In this document: piece after piece, positions 1-8,298 of the stretch
How the letters are laid out: every line of letters starts with the position of its first letter
How positions within the stretch are numbered: the first letter of the stretch is position 1
Assembly (NCBI GenBank): GCA_015059805.1
Contig: SUZO01000021.1
Location: 1-49,547, forward strand
Origin: Rikenellaceae bacterium
Lineage (GTDB): Bacteria > Bacteroidota > Bacteroidia > Bacteroidales > Rikenellaceae
Direction: 5' to 3'
DNA length: 49,547 nt
Made by a program: the position numbers and the translations under genes
Notes under the pieces: model-generated
Seen by the model: only the letters and a program-made list of their open reading frames with translations
The model's database searches: none
What the model was told of the DNA's origin: nothing

Positions 1-156
1 TGTAAAAAATATTAAATGTATCGTTAGAGTCCTGACTACCTCTTTTTCCTTAAAGGAAATTGACAGATAAATACTACACTTTCTCTCAATTTATAACCAG
101 TAAATCAAAGAACCGTTTTCAAAATTGCTCTCTCCTTTTCGGAGCGAACAGTGGTG

Positions 157-188
157 CAAAGGTAAGACCTTTTTTTGAAACCACCAAA
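157..188 (-). promoter_or_regulatory. Leftward promoter, proximal of a tandem pair
   Basis: Read on the minus strand, a TTTG box (188-185) is followed after exactly 20 bp by TACCTTTG (164-157), a full match to the Bacteroidota -33/-7 consensus. Transcription would run leftwards out of the window. The transcribed side holds a small hairpin (stem CTCC...GGAG near 134-143) and a stretch with TTCTTTGA, which resembles leaders ahead of 16S rRNA in this phylum. The rRNA link is inference, because no rRNA lies inside the window. Confidence 0.8.
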
Positions 189-293
189 TGTTTTTGAAAC
201 TTTTTTTGAAAAAATTTTCAACAGTTTGTTTTTCTCACCATTGAAACCCTTTTCAGAACCACTGCAACCGGTGTTATTTCCTGATTGCGGGTG

Positions 294-325
294 CAAAGAT
301 AGAGACAAAAAAATTACTGTGCAAA
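294..325 (-). promoter_or_regulatory. Leftward promoter, distal of a tandem pair
   Basis: This is a second copy of the same architecture, 137 bp further right: TTTG at 325-322 and TATCTTTG at 301-294 on the minus strand, again with a 20-bp spacer. The DNA behind it (326-400) is very rich in A and T. Two perfect tandem promoters are typical of strongly expressed stable-RNA operons. Confidence 0.8.
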
Positions 326-410
326 TGTTTTGCAAACTTTTTTATATATTTTTTGAAGTTTTTTTAATATTTCTTAAAAATGGCGGTTTATACCTATATA
401 TATTATATAT

Positions 411-772
411 AAGGGCTATTGGCTTGCCTTCGGCAACCCGACCCTGCTCCGCCTCGGTAATATCAGTCGCGGCATAAATGCCCCAAAAGGCGTAAATTGA
501 AAATTCGCAAACAAGTTCCCGTTTTCAATTTACACCTTTTGCACCTTCGGTGTGCGACCACTGTTGCACTCGGCTTAATCGCAGCGTTGGCTTGCTAACG
601 CAGTACAGAGAGATTGAGGAGCACACAATGACAGCGAATGACAATGAATGGCAGCGGGCTAACGCCCTTAATACTGCGCTGTGCGCGGAGTGCTATTCTA
701 TGTCATTGAGGGCTGAAAGCACTTGTCATTAAATATCATTCACGACAACTCCGCTAAATCAGAGCACCCCAC
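411..772 (-). repeat. Large D-type palindromic repeat, inverted copy
   Basis: This region holds no credible gene. It is the reverse complement of a repeat seen again at about 15182-15540. From the stem TTGCC-GAA-GGCAA to the 20-bp stem at 484-503/522-541 the two copies differ at only a few bases; the outer parts are more diverged. Several hairpins follow one another. A short piece of a D-type end (780-823, with TCACC-AGA-GGTGA) follows immediately before the lspA promoter. Short open frames across it are by-products of the repeat. Confidence 0.75.
484..541. repeat. 20-bp-stem hairpin inside the D repeat
   Basis: The left arm 484-503 starts CAAAAGGCGTAAATTG and pairs with the right arm 522-541, which ends TTACACCTTTTG, with one G-T pair. 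The same hairpin is at 15412-15431/15450-15469. Here the stem sequence itself is conserved between copies, unlike most other stems of these repeats. Confidence 0.8.
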
Positions 773-829
773 TGCTCAATCAGAGTCAGGTCACCAGAGG
801 TGAGTCAAGCTAATAGCTAATTGCCCCAT

Positions 830-859
830 TTTGCATTTCGGTAAAAATTACTATCTTTG
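830..859 (+). promoter_or_regulatory. Promoter of lspA
   Basis: TTTG (830-833) and TATCTTTG (852-859) are separated by 18 bp, one shorter than the usual range. The expected start of transcription is about 866, leaving a very short leader before the lspA start codon at 879. Confidence 0.7.
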
Positions 860-878
860 CGGGAAATAGTGTAATATT

Positions 879-1484
879 ATGAATTGGAAGAAGATTTCGA
901 TACTTATTGTAATTTTACTCATTGCCGATCAGCTACTCAAGATTTGGGTTAAGACCAATATGCACCTTGACGAGGCGATAACAGTTTTCCCAGATTGGTT
1001 TCAGCTTCGATTTGTTGAGAACAACGGCGCTGCGTTTGGCATGCAGATAACCAGTGGTAGCGGTTTTGACTGGGGCAAGCTGCTGCTCAGTCTTTTCCGC
1101 GTGGGTCTTGTGGGGGCGATGCTCTACTACATCAACTACCTTATCAAGCAGAAAGCCCCTAAGGGTGTGATTATAGGTCTTGTGCTAATTATTGCAGGAG
1201 CTATAGGCAATATTCTTGACAGTGCGTTCTATGGAATGATCTTCTCGGCATCTACACCGACAACAGTTGCGGAGTTTGGTGGCAGCTACGCGCCATTTAT
1301 GATGGGTCGCGTGGTGGATATGTTCTACTTCCCACTTTTTCAGTGGAATAGTTGTCCAAGCTGGCTGAGCTTTTTGGTCGATTCAAACAACTACTTCTTC
1401 GGTGCGATTTTTAACCTTGCCGATGCATATATCTCTGTTGCGGTGGTCTACCTGCTGATTTTCCAGTATAAATTTTTCAAATAA
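879..1484 (+). CDS. lspA: Lipoprotein signal peptidase (signal peptidase II)
   Basis: This inner-membrane aspartic protease cleaves the signal peptide of diacylglyceryl-modified prolipoproteins just before the lipidated cysteine. The 201-aa product has four hydrophobic segments, the NNGAAFG motif (48-54) and both catalytic-aspartate blocks: GRVVD (Asp147) and FNLAD (Asp182). The length suits the Bacteroidota form, which has a longer loop between segments 3 and 4 than E. coli LspA. The start was chosen because the ATG follows a good promoter and the hydrophobic N-terminus begins at once. It stands alone, closed by a strong terminator. Its likely clients in this window include the lipoproteins at 1801, 24064 and 48852. 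Confidence 0.97.
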   Translation: MNWKKISILIVILLIADQLLKIWVKTNMHLDEAITVFPDWFQLRFVENNGAAFGMQITSGSGFDWGKLLLSLFRVGLVGAMLYYINYLIKQKAPKGVIIGLVLIIAGAIGNILDSAFYGMIFSASTPTTVAEFGGSYAPFMMGRVVDMFYFPLFQWNSCPSWLSFLVDSNNYFFGAIFNLADAYISVAVVYLLIFQYKFFK

Positions 1485-1500
1485 CTCTCAAATATTAAAA

Positions 1501-1538
1501 AAAATAACCCTCTCAAGCTCTGAGAGGGTTATTTTTTT
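1501..1538 (+). terminator. Rho-independent terminator after lspA
   Basis: A 13-bp perfect stem (AATAACCCTCTCA with TGAGAGGGTTATT) closes a 5-nt loop and ends in a run of T. It separates lspA from the next promoter. Confidence 0.93.
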
Positions 1539-1556
1539 GTTAATTTTGGACTAATA

Positions 1557-1588
1557 TTTGGATAAGTATTGAAAAATTGTTACCTTTG
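1557..1588 (+). promoter_or_regulatory. Promoter of the 43-aa peptide and GLUG lipoprotein
   Basis: TTTG (1557-1560) and TACCTTTG (1581-1588) are separated by exactly 20 bp. This leaves an A/T-rich leader of about 50 nt before the start codon at 1647. Confidence 0.85.
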
Positions 1589-1646
1589 AGAGAATATTTA
1601 GCAATTTATCTTAAAATTATTTAATAATTACCTAAAAAACCTAACT

Positions 1647-1778
1647 ATGAAAAGAATTTTAGATGGTGCATACGTTGCACCAAAACTTCGAGAGTTGGAT
1701 GTTCGCGTAGAGGCGGGCTTTGCAACCAGTGTAAACATTGATGGCGTCACCCCTGAGGATGGCGTATGGGATGAGTAG
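1647..1778 (+). CDS. Small 43-aa peptide ahead of a surface lipoprotein
   Basis: This short frame begins MKRILDGAYVAPKLRELDVR and ends DGVWDE. It sits 22 nt before the lipoprotein gene and shares its promoter. It has no signal peptide or membrane segment and is acidic at the C-terminus. The pattern 'YVxPxLxExDVxVExGFxxS' resembles short open frames I know upstream of fimbrillin-like and other surface-lipoprotein genes in Bacteroidales. Their function is not known to me. Codon choice (GTT, GCA, CGC, GAG) looks like real coding sequence and like its neighbour. It could be a translated leader or a small co-secreted partner; the sequence does not decide this. Confidence 0.65.
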   Translation: MKRILDGAYVAPKLRELDVRVEAGFATSVNIDGVTPEDGVWDE

Positions 1779-1800
1779 TAACCAATAACAGACTAAAACT

Positions 1801-4800
1801 ATGAAGAAGATTTATGCTATTTTCGGTCTGGCATTGGCTATGCTGACCGCAGGTTGTGCTAAAGACGCAACTGAGGATGTCGCAGTAGGCGGTAAGGTTA
1901 TTCTGGGCGTAGGTATTGAGAACACTCGTACCTCTCTTGGTGCTCTTAATGGTACTCAGCACCCTATTCTTTGGAGCGAGGGTGACAAGATTGCCGTAAA
2001 CGGTGAGGTTTCATCGGCTGTAACTGCACAGCATGCAGGTACATCTTATGCGACCTTTGAGGTGGCTAACGTAGCTGCTCCATACTCTATTCTCTACCCT
2101 GCTGAGATTCTTGGCGCTGACGGTAATATCACCGTTGCTACTGAGCAGGCTTATACAGCTAACTCATTTGCTTCTGGCTCAGCTGTTATGGTTGGCTACG
2201 CAGAGGCAAACCCTGTAACACTTCACAACCTCTACAGCTTTGTAAAGGTTACTGTTGCTAAGGGTGACGATGTTGCTCTTAAGAGCGTAACCCTTACTGC
2301 TCTCGGTGGTGAGGCTATCTCTGGTACTTTCGCTGTAGACTATAAGGCTGCGACAATCGCTCCACTGGCTGGTAAGGACCTTATCCGCGTATCTTCTGCA
2401 GATGGCATCCCTTACGTAGATGGTAAGGCAAGCGTAATTATCGCAGTTCCTGCTGGTGAGTACGCTCAGGGCTTCAGCGTAAAGGTTGTTGACGCTGCTG
2501 GTAAGGCTATGGAGAAGAAGGCTTACACAACTGCTGGCGTTGCTGTTCCTGCAGGTGTACTTCTCAACATGCCAGAGTTTACATACACAGGTGTTGCACA
2601 GAGCGTAATCTCTGTAACCAACGCTGCTGAGCTTCAGGCTGCACTTGCACTTGGCACTGCAGAGGCTCCAGTAAACGTTGTTATTGAGAATGATATTGAT
2701 ATGGCTGACGGTACTTATGTATCTGCAGTAGAGTTCTACGGTGTACTCGACGGTCAGGGCTACTCAATTAAGAACTGGAATGCTACTCGCGGTCTTATCG
2801 CAACAAACTATGGTGTTGTGAAGAATATCGTTATTGATGCATCTTGTACACTTAACTATACAGTTGCTGAGGGTGCTTCAGGCGACCAGAATGCAGCGTT
2901 CATCGTTGAGAACAACAATGTTATCGGTACTGTTTCTGGTTGTGTAAACAAGGGTAATGTGATTATTGTAGACGTAAGCTGTGGCGCTCACCGCGCAGGT
3001 GGTGTTGTTGGTGTATCATACGGTTTAGTGAACGACTGTATCAACTACGGTAAGATTGATGTAACCTCACAGACTGTCAAGAACAACCAGATAGTTGGTG
3101 GTGTTGTTGGTTATATAAACACAAATGCAAGTACAAAGGATGCTCTTGGCAAGGACTTCCTTGCAAACTGTATTAACTATGGCGAGGTAAAGATCCTCTT
3201 CCCTTGCCAGCCAAAGAGTGTATTTGTTGGTGGCGTACTTGGTGCAACTCAGATGGCTAAGTCATCAGCTGCTGTATATCAAGGTCAGATTGTTGATTGT
3301 ATCAACTATGGTAAGGTATCATATCGCTTTGAGGTCCTCAGTAGTGGTACTTACGGTAATGTTGGTGGTGTTATCGGTTACGCACAGGCAAATCTCTCTG
3401 GTTGCGACAACCATGGAGAGGTTTCATTTACCACCCCTGCAGAAGATTTAACACAGGGCGGTACTCGACCTGCTCTTGGAGGTGTTGTAGGTTCTAATAT
3501 CTTCAAGACTGTTAGCTGTAACAATTATGGAAAGGTTTACAGTGAGGGCGTTTGGGCTGCAGGTACACAAGACAACTCAGGCGCTGGTTCTCAAGGCGGT
3601 TCTACATTTGCAGGTGTAGCTGGCTGTACAGGTGTATACAATGTTTATAGCTCAGACTACAATGTTGAGGATTGTCATAACTATGGAGAGGTAGAGATCT
3701 ATAACTATTGCAAAATTGACGGCGGTACTAAAGGTTGGTACGCAGGTGTTGTAGGTTATACTACTGGAGACGTTAAGAATTGTTCTAATGAGGGCATCGT
3801 TAATCTTAACCACAAGGTTTATGAGTCATACTCTGCAGGTGTTGTAGGTGAGACTAAGGGTGGTGTTTACAACTGTTCTTCAAATGGTCCTGTAACTGTT
3901 GACGTAATGAACGTATCAAAGGCTGGTGGTGCAATTTACTTGGCGGGTATTGTAGGTTATTCTACAACTGTTGTTGAGGACTGTCACCTCAATGCTGATT
4001 TCTCAGCAAAGACAAACAACGCAGACGGTTCACTACGCTTTGCTGGTATTGTTGGTCAGATTAAAACTGCAACAACTCGCTCACAGACTATCTCTAACTG
4101 TTCTGTTAAGGATGGTGTTAAGCTCTCATTCGTAACTGACAATGGCAAGGCTAATTACTGTGGTGGTATTATTGGTCTTGCTAACAACGGTATTACAAAC
4201 TGTGTTAATGGTGGCGATATTGATATTAAGGTTACAGAGTTGTTTGAAGACGGCGATATTACTTACGTTGCAGGTATTGCTGCTGCTCAGCAGGAGGATA
4301 TGAACGGCTGTACAAACAATGGTAATATTACCGTTGACATGTTCAATTCTACAGGCACATTCTATGCTGCAACCGTATTGGCTGACAACAAGAAGGCTGG
4401 CGCACATTTCTCTGCTTGTCATAACACTGGTAACCTCACAATTGTGAATGCTGGCAACACTGAGAACATTGGCATCTTTGTAGGTCACAAGGCAGATGAG
4501 ACTGCAATTGTTGATGAGTCTGCATGTACAAACACTGGCGTTATTACCGTAAACGGTCAGCCTCTTGGTGGCGGTGCTGCTGAGGCTCTTACAGTAGATG
4601 GTAAGCGTTGGCAGTTGCCTGCTGATATTGCAGCAGAGATTACTGGCGTTGCAGCAGCAGTTGTTGTAGCAGACCTTGGTGTTACTACTCCTGGCATGCT
4701 CTACATAGCTGTTGATTATGAGTCTGTTTATGGTGCGCAAGCTGCAGGTATGTGGGCTCCAATGGTACAGGCAGCATACACAATAGAGGCTACAGATGCA

Positions 4801-4992
4801 ACTTCTGGAAACATCGTACTTGCTACAACTGATCACTTTGGAGATACAGTTAAAACAAATGTTCCTTACTCTAATCTTACAGAAGAGTCTGTAACTATTG
4901 ATTGTACAAATATGATTGGTATGCCAGGCAATGGCCCTTGTACTATCTACACTGGTGAGGTTAACCTCAATGGCGGTGGCGTAGCAATGTAA
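1801..4992 (+). CDS. GLUG-repeat surface lipoprotein with fimbrillin-like N-terminus
   Basis: A signal peptide with lipobox LTAGC places the lipidated cysteine at 19. Residues about 35-260 resemble the fimbrillin/Mfa-like N-terminal fold (TRTSLGA, then ILWSEGDKIAVNG). From about 270 to 900 there are roughly 15 repeats of about 40-60 aa alternating a glycine turn (GGVVG, AGVVG, GGVIG) with a cysteine knuckle such as DCINYGKV, NCINYGEV or GCDNHGEV. This is the GLUG pattern and probably forms a long beta-solenoid. The last 160 residues lack repeats. The 1063-aa protein is probably exported and surface-exposed, perhaps an adhesin or pilus-related lipoprotein; the exact role is not recognisable. 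Codon use is strongly biased to GTT/GCT/GTA, suggesting high expression. Its own terminator follows. Confidence 0.85.
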   Translation: MKKIYAIFGLALAMLTAGCAKDATEDVAVGGKVILGVGIENTRTSLGALNGTQHPILWSEGDKIAVNGEVSSAVTAQHAGTSYATFEVANVAAPYSILYPAEILGADGNITVATEQAYTANSFASGSAVMVGYAEANPVTLHNLYSFVKVTVAKGDDVALKSVTLTALGGEAISGTFAVDYKAATIAPLAGKDLIRVSSADGIPYVDGKASVIIAVPAGEYAQGFSVKVVDAAGKAMEKKAYTTAGVAVPAGVLLNMPEFTYTGVAQSVISVTNAAELQAALALGTAEAPVNVVIENDIDMADGTYVSAVEFYGVLDGQGYSIKNWNATRGLIATNYGVVKNIVIDASCTLNYTVAEGASGDQNAAFIVENNNVIGTVSGCVNKGNVIIVDVSCGAHRAGGVVGVSYGLVNDCINYGKIDVTSQTVKNNQIVGGVVGYINTNASTKDALGKDFLANCINYGEVKILFPCQPKSVFVGGVLGATQMAKSSAAVYQGQIVDCINYGKVSYRFEVLSSGTYGNVGGVIGYAQANLSGCDNHGEVSFTTPAEDLTQGGTRPALGGVVGSNIFKTVSCNNYGKVYSEGVWAAGTQDNSGAGSQGGSTFAGVAGCTGVYNVYSSDYNVEDCHNYGEVEIYNYCKIDGGTKGWYAGVVGYTTGDVKNCSNEGIVNLNHKVYESYSAGVVGETKGGVYNCSSNGPVTVDVMNVSKAGGAIYLAGIVGYSTTVVEDCHLNADFSAKTNNADGSLRFAGIVGQIKTATTRSQTISNCSVKDGVKLSFVTDNGKANYCGGIIGLANNGITNCVNGGDIDIKVTELFEDGDITYVAGIAAAQQEDMNGCTNNGNITVDMFNSTGTFYAATVLADNKKAGAHFSACHNTGNLTIVNAGNTENIGIFVGHKADETAIVDESACTNTGVITVNGQPLGGGAAEALTVDGKRWQLPADIAAEITGVAAAVVVADLGVTTPGMLYIAVDYESVYGAQAAGMWAPMVQAAYTIEATDATSGNIVLATTDHFGDTVKTNVPYSNLTEESVTIDCTNMIGMPGNGPCTIYTGEVNLNGGGVAM

Positions 4993-5007
4993 GCAACAAC
5001 ACTCAAT

Positions 5008-5037
5008 AAAAAGAGCACCCTTCGGGGTGCTTTTTTT
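5008..5037 (+). terminator. Terminator after the GLUG lipoprotein
   Basis: The stem AAAAAGAGCACCC pairs with GGGTGCTTTTTTT around a TTCG loop, and the right arm continues as a T-run. Confidence 0.93.
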
Positions 5038-5088
5038 ATCTCCTATGCGAACACAATAACTGCAAAATATTTTATCGTCAGAGCAAAG

Positions 5089-5215
5089 CATCTCCTCAGA
5101 ATAAGTCCTATTTTATCGTCAGAGCACAACACCTCCTCAGAATAAGTCCCATTTGCAGTTACAGTGGGACACCTCCTCAGAATAAGTACCTATTCACAAC
5201 ACCTCCTCGGAGTAA
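5089..5215. repeat. Four tandem copies of a CACCTCCTCAGAATAAG unit
   Basis: Copies start at 5089, 5130, 5170 and 5200 (spacings 41, 40 and 30 bp). The first two units also share the preceding ATTTTATCGTCAGAGCA. The last copy is changed to CCTCCTCGGAGTAA. This lies between the convergent lipoprotein terminator and the E-type element. No gene is seen in 5041-5349. Confidence 0.8.
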
Positions 5216-5220
5216 AAAAG

Positions 5221-5345
5221 AAATCTAATTTTAGGCGAGGATTTACCACGCTCAATGAAAAATGCCTGCGCAGGATAGTACTAAAACGTACAGCCCAGCA
5301 GGCATTTATCATTAGCGGCAGGAAATACCGCTTAAAATTAGATTT
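5221..5345 (-). repeat. E-type nested hairpin element (copy E1a)
   Basis: The outer arms (5221-5233, AAATCTAATTTTA; 5333-5345) pair perfectly. The inner arms AAATGCCTGC (5260-5269) and GCAGGCATTT (5298-5307) also pair. The centre (5273-5295) carries GTAC-TAAAAC-GTAC between GGATA and AGCC. It ends 4 nt from the EF-G2 stop codon, so it would form the 3' end of that mRNA. Confidence 0.88.
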
Positions 5346-5349
5346 ACTT

Positions 5350-7503
5350 TTACTCCTCGTCGGTGTCGGTATAAGCCTTAAGAAGCTTATCCTGTACATC
5401 GGCAGGAACCTGCTCGTAGCACTCGAAGCGCATGGTGTAAGTAGCTGCGCCAGAGGTGAGTGAAGAGAGGGTTGTAGAGTAGCGATATAGCTCTGCCAGA
5501 GGCACGCGAGCCTGGAGGCGGTCGAAGCCCTTATCGTGATCCATACCCATAATCATTGCGCGGCGGTTCTGCAGGTCGCTCATCACTGAGCCCATATACT
5601 CTGATGGAGTGAGAACCTCTACGCTATAGATAGGCTCCATAATCTTTGGACCTGCGTTGCGGAATGCCTCCTTGAAGGCGTTACGAGCTGCAAGCTTAAA
5701 TGAGAGCTCATTTGAATCAACTGGGTGCATCTTACCATCGTAAACAATTACGCGGATATCACGAGCATAAGAACCTGTGAGTGGACCCTCGTCCATCTTC
5801 TCCATAATACCCTTAAGGATAGCTGGCATAAAGCGAGCGTCAATAGCACCACCAACGATTGAGTTGTAGTACTGCAGTTTACCGCCCCAAGGAAGGTCAT
5901 ACTCCTCCTTACCCTTGATGTTCACAGTAACCTCCTTGCCGCCTGACTTATACTTTGAAGGCTCGCCGATACCCTCATAGTAAGGCTCAATAACGATATG
6001 TACCTCGCCGAACTGACCTGCACCACCAGACTGCTTCTTGTGGCGGTAGTCTGCCATAGCGACCTTAGTAATAGTCTCACGATATGGAATCTTTGGAGCG
6101 AAGAACTCCATCTCCACCTTACTATCTGCAAGGATACGAGCGCGGAGGATATTGAGGTGGTGCTCACCCTGACCCTGGATAATGGTCTGCTTAAGCTCCT
6201 TAGAGTACTCAACAAGGATTGTTGGGTCCTCAAAGCGAGCATCAAGAAGCAACTTGCCGAGCTTCTCCTCGTTTGACTGATCCTTAGCCTTCACAGCGGC
6301 ACGGTAGCGTGGCTCTGGGAATACGATAGGCTCAACAGCAACTGGAGCACTTGGAGCAGCAAGGGTGTCGTTTGTGCGAGTACCCTTAAGCTTTACAGTA
6401 CAGCCGATATCACCAGCGGCGAGCTGAGTAACCTTAATACGGTTCTTACCAGCAACAGCGAAGAGCTGCGAGAGCTTCTCCTTATTACCTGTGCGAGAGT
6501 TTACAAGCTCCATACCCTCAGTAACAGTACCACGAACTACGCGGAAGTAGTTAATCTCACCAATGTGGTGCTCCATCTGGCTCTTGAATACGAACAGTGC
6601 CACTGGAGCGGTCTCGTCAGCTGGCATAGCCTCGCCCTCAACAGTAAGGAAGTCTGGAGCCTTAGTAGGACCTGGTGCTACGTTGATAATGAACTCCATA
6701 AGACGCTTTGTACCGATGTCGCGCTTACCACTGGTAACGAAGATAGGCATAACCTTACGGTTAGCAACGCCGAGCTTAAGACCAGAGCGGATATCGTCCT
6801 GAGTAAGAGTACCCTTGTCAAAGTAGAGCTCCATAAGAGCGTCATCATACTCTGCAGCGGTCTCCACAAGCTCCTGGTTGTAAGCCTTTGCGCGCTCTAA
6901 CTCATCAGCAGGAATCTCAAGCTCCTCACGAGTACCGTTCTCGTCAGTGAAGCGGTACATCTTCATCATCAGAACGTCAATAAACGAGTCAAAGCCAATA
7001 CCCTGATTTACAGGATACTGAACAACTACTGGCTTTACTACAGAGTCAGCCTTAATGCTCTCAAGGGCTGCCTCATAGTTAGCCTTCTCAGCATCAAGCT
7101 GGTTGATTACACCGATAAGCGGTTTGTTAAGGATGCTTGCATAGCGACCCTGAATCTCGTTACCAACCTCCCAGCCAGTCTGTGCATTTACGAGCATAAC
7201 GCCCACGTCACCTACCTTGAAAGCAGAGAATAGGTTGCCGCAGAAGTCGTCAGAACCTGGGCAGTCAATAATGTTGAGCTTGCGACCCATAAACTCTGTA
7301 AAGAGTGTAGTCGCATATATTGAGCGCTTGTACTCGTGCTCAATGTCAGTGTTGTCTGACAGTGTGTTGTTGTTTTCAATACTACCCCTACGGTCAATAA
7401 CCTTACCCTCGTAAGCCATTGCCTCTGCAAGAGTAGTCTTACCCGAGCCTGGGGCACCCACAAGAACGATGTTCTTAATCTCTTTTGGTGAATAGTTTTT
7501 CAT
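5350..7503 (-). CDS. Elongation factor G paralogue (EF-G2 type)
   Basis: This 717-aa protein has the full EF-G layout: G domain, then translation-factor domains II to V. It binds the ribosome as a translocase-type factor. The P-loop is GAPGSGKT (16-23) where canonical EF-G has AHIDAGKT. The switch-II motif is DCPGSDDF (80-87) where canonical EF-G has DTPGHVDF, so the catalytic histidine is replaced by Ser84. NKxD has become NQLD (134-137). This matches the Bacteroides EF-G2 group, for which ribosomal action without normal GTP hydrolysis has been reported. The C-terminus is acidic (DTDEE). An E-type hairpin follows the stop codon directly. The call as an EF-G-like factor is sure; that this copy lacks GTPase activity is inferred. 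Confidence 0.93.
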   Translation of the reverse strand: MKNYSPKEIKNIVLVGAPGSGKTTLAEAMAYEGKVIDRRGSIENNNTLSDNTDIEHEYKRSIYATTLFTEFMGRKLNIIDCPGSDDFCGNLFSAFKVGDVGVMLVNAQTGWEVGNEIQGRYASILNKPLIGVINQLDAEKANYEAALESIKADSVVKPVVVQYPVNQGIGFDSFIDVLMMKMYRFTDENGTREELEIPADELERAKAYNQELVETAAEYDDALMELYFDKGTLTQDDIRSGLKLGVANRKVMPIFVTSGKRDIGTKRLMEFIINVAPGPTKAPDFLTVEGEAMPADETAPVALFVFKSQMEHHIGEINYFRVVRGTVTEGMELVNSRTGNKEKLSQLFAVAGKNRIKVTQLAAGDIGCTVKLKGTRTNDTLAAPSAPVAVEPIVFPEPRYRAAVKAKDQSNEEKLGKLLLDARFEDPTILVEYSKELKQTIIQGQGEHHLNILRARILADSKVEMEFFAPKIPYRETITKVAMADYRHKKQSGGAGQFGEVHIVIEPYYEGIGEPSKYKSGGKEVTVNIKGKEEYDLPWGGKLQYYNSIVGGAIDARFMPAILKGIMEKMDEGPLTGSYARDIRVIVYDGKMHPVDSNELSFKLAARNAFKEAFRNAGPKIMEPIYSVEVLTPSEYMGSVMSDLQNRRAMIMGMDHDKGFDRLQARVPLAELYRYSTTLSSLTSGAATYTMRFECYEQVPADVQDKLLKAYTDTDEE

Positions 7504-7609
7504 ATTTTTGTAGTTTTAAGGATTACAAATCTGGACAAAAGTCCCTTTTCAGTCTATAAAATTAAAGACTTTTTTTTGAACTGCCAAGCGTTTTACCAAA
7601 AATCTGCAA

Positions 7610-8278
7610 TTATTTACCATCTTTTCGGATTTTTATATCATCAACAGAGTATTTTGGATTGAAACGACAAATATCCACCGCCGTAGATATGCCCGCAATA
7701 CGCCCGTGACGAGTATACTGCCAAATGGTGTACATCCCCTTACCATCTATCACCGGCCGCTTGCCACCATAACGACCTAAGTAGAGATGATAGCGGTTAT
7801 ACTTGGGTGCAAGATACCTATTATAAAATACCTGCGAGCTATATATCATCGGCGTGCAGCCATACTCGCTCTTGAATAGGGCGATAATCTCATCCAGCCG
7901 CTTCTGTATCGCCGCCTTGGAATATCCATCCGACACCTCAATGTCTATCATCGGCAGTAGGTCCATAGCCCTTCCCGCCACCGTGCGCTTGAAGTGCGCA
8001 AACTGCGCCGAGGCAGAACTCGTCATACGGAAAAAGTGATATACACCCACAGGTAATCCCACACGCTTCGCCCCCGCAAAGTTGCGCTCAAAGTAGGGGT
8101 CTGTGTATGTCGCACCCTCCGTAGCCTTTATGTAGACAAACTTTATGCCCGCACCCTTGACCTTGCTCCACTCAACACTCTTCTGATAGCGCGACACATC
8201 AATGCCACGCCCCTGCCCCAGCGCCACCACCGAGACACAAACCGCCAAAATCGCTAAAATCGCCTTTCTTATATCCAT
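7610..8278 (-). CDS. Secreted glycoside hydrolase family 25 lysozyme
   Basis: This N-acetylmuramidase cleaves the MurNAc-GlcNAc bond of peptidoglycan. The 222-aa product starts at the ATG at 8278; the longer frame upstream runs through a repeat and is not credible. A signal peptide (about 1-21, ending VVALGQ) is followed by the GH25 barrel: GIDVSRYQ with Asp27, FVYIKATEG (47-55), GVYHFFR (78-84) and the catalytic DIE (Asp112, Glu114). The end of the fold is seen in the IWQY and DICRFNPKY segments. A -7-like TATCTTTG (8290-8283) sits only 5 nt before the start codon, so the mRNA may be nearly leaderless. It could serve in wall turnover or against competing bacteria. Confidence 0.92.
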   Translation of the reverse strand: MDIRKAILAILAVCVSVVALGQGRGIDVSRYQKSVEWSKVKGAGIKFVYIKATEGATYTDPYFERNFAGAKRVGLPVGVYHFFRMTSSASAQFAHFKRTVAGRAMDLLPMIDIEVSDGYSKAAIQKRLDEIIALFKSEYGCTPMIYSSQVFYNRYLAPKYNRYHLYLGRYGGKRPVIDGKGMYTIWQYTRHGRIAGISTAVDICRFNPKYSVDDIKIRKDGK

Positions 8279-8298
8279 AGCACAAAGATAGGAAATTT

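Noticed and set aside
550..732. 60-aa open frame
   Set aside because: It lies wholly inside the D-type repeat, and the homologous repeat at 15182-15540 does not keep the frame.
4126..5091. 321-aa open frame on the minus strand, opposite the GLUG lipoprotein gene
   Set aside because: It is rich in Cys, Asn and Ser in a way that mirrors the GTT/ACA-rich repeat codons of the plus-strand gene; it has no promoter, no family motif and runs through a terminator.
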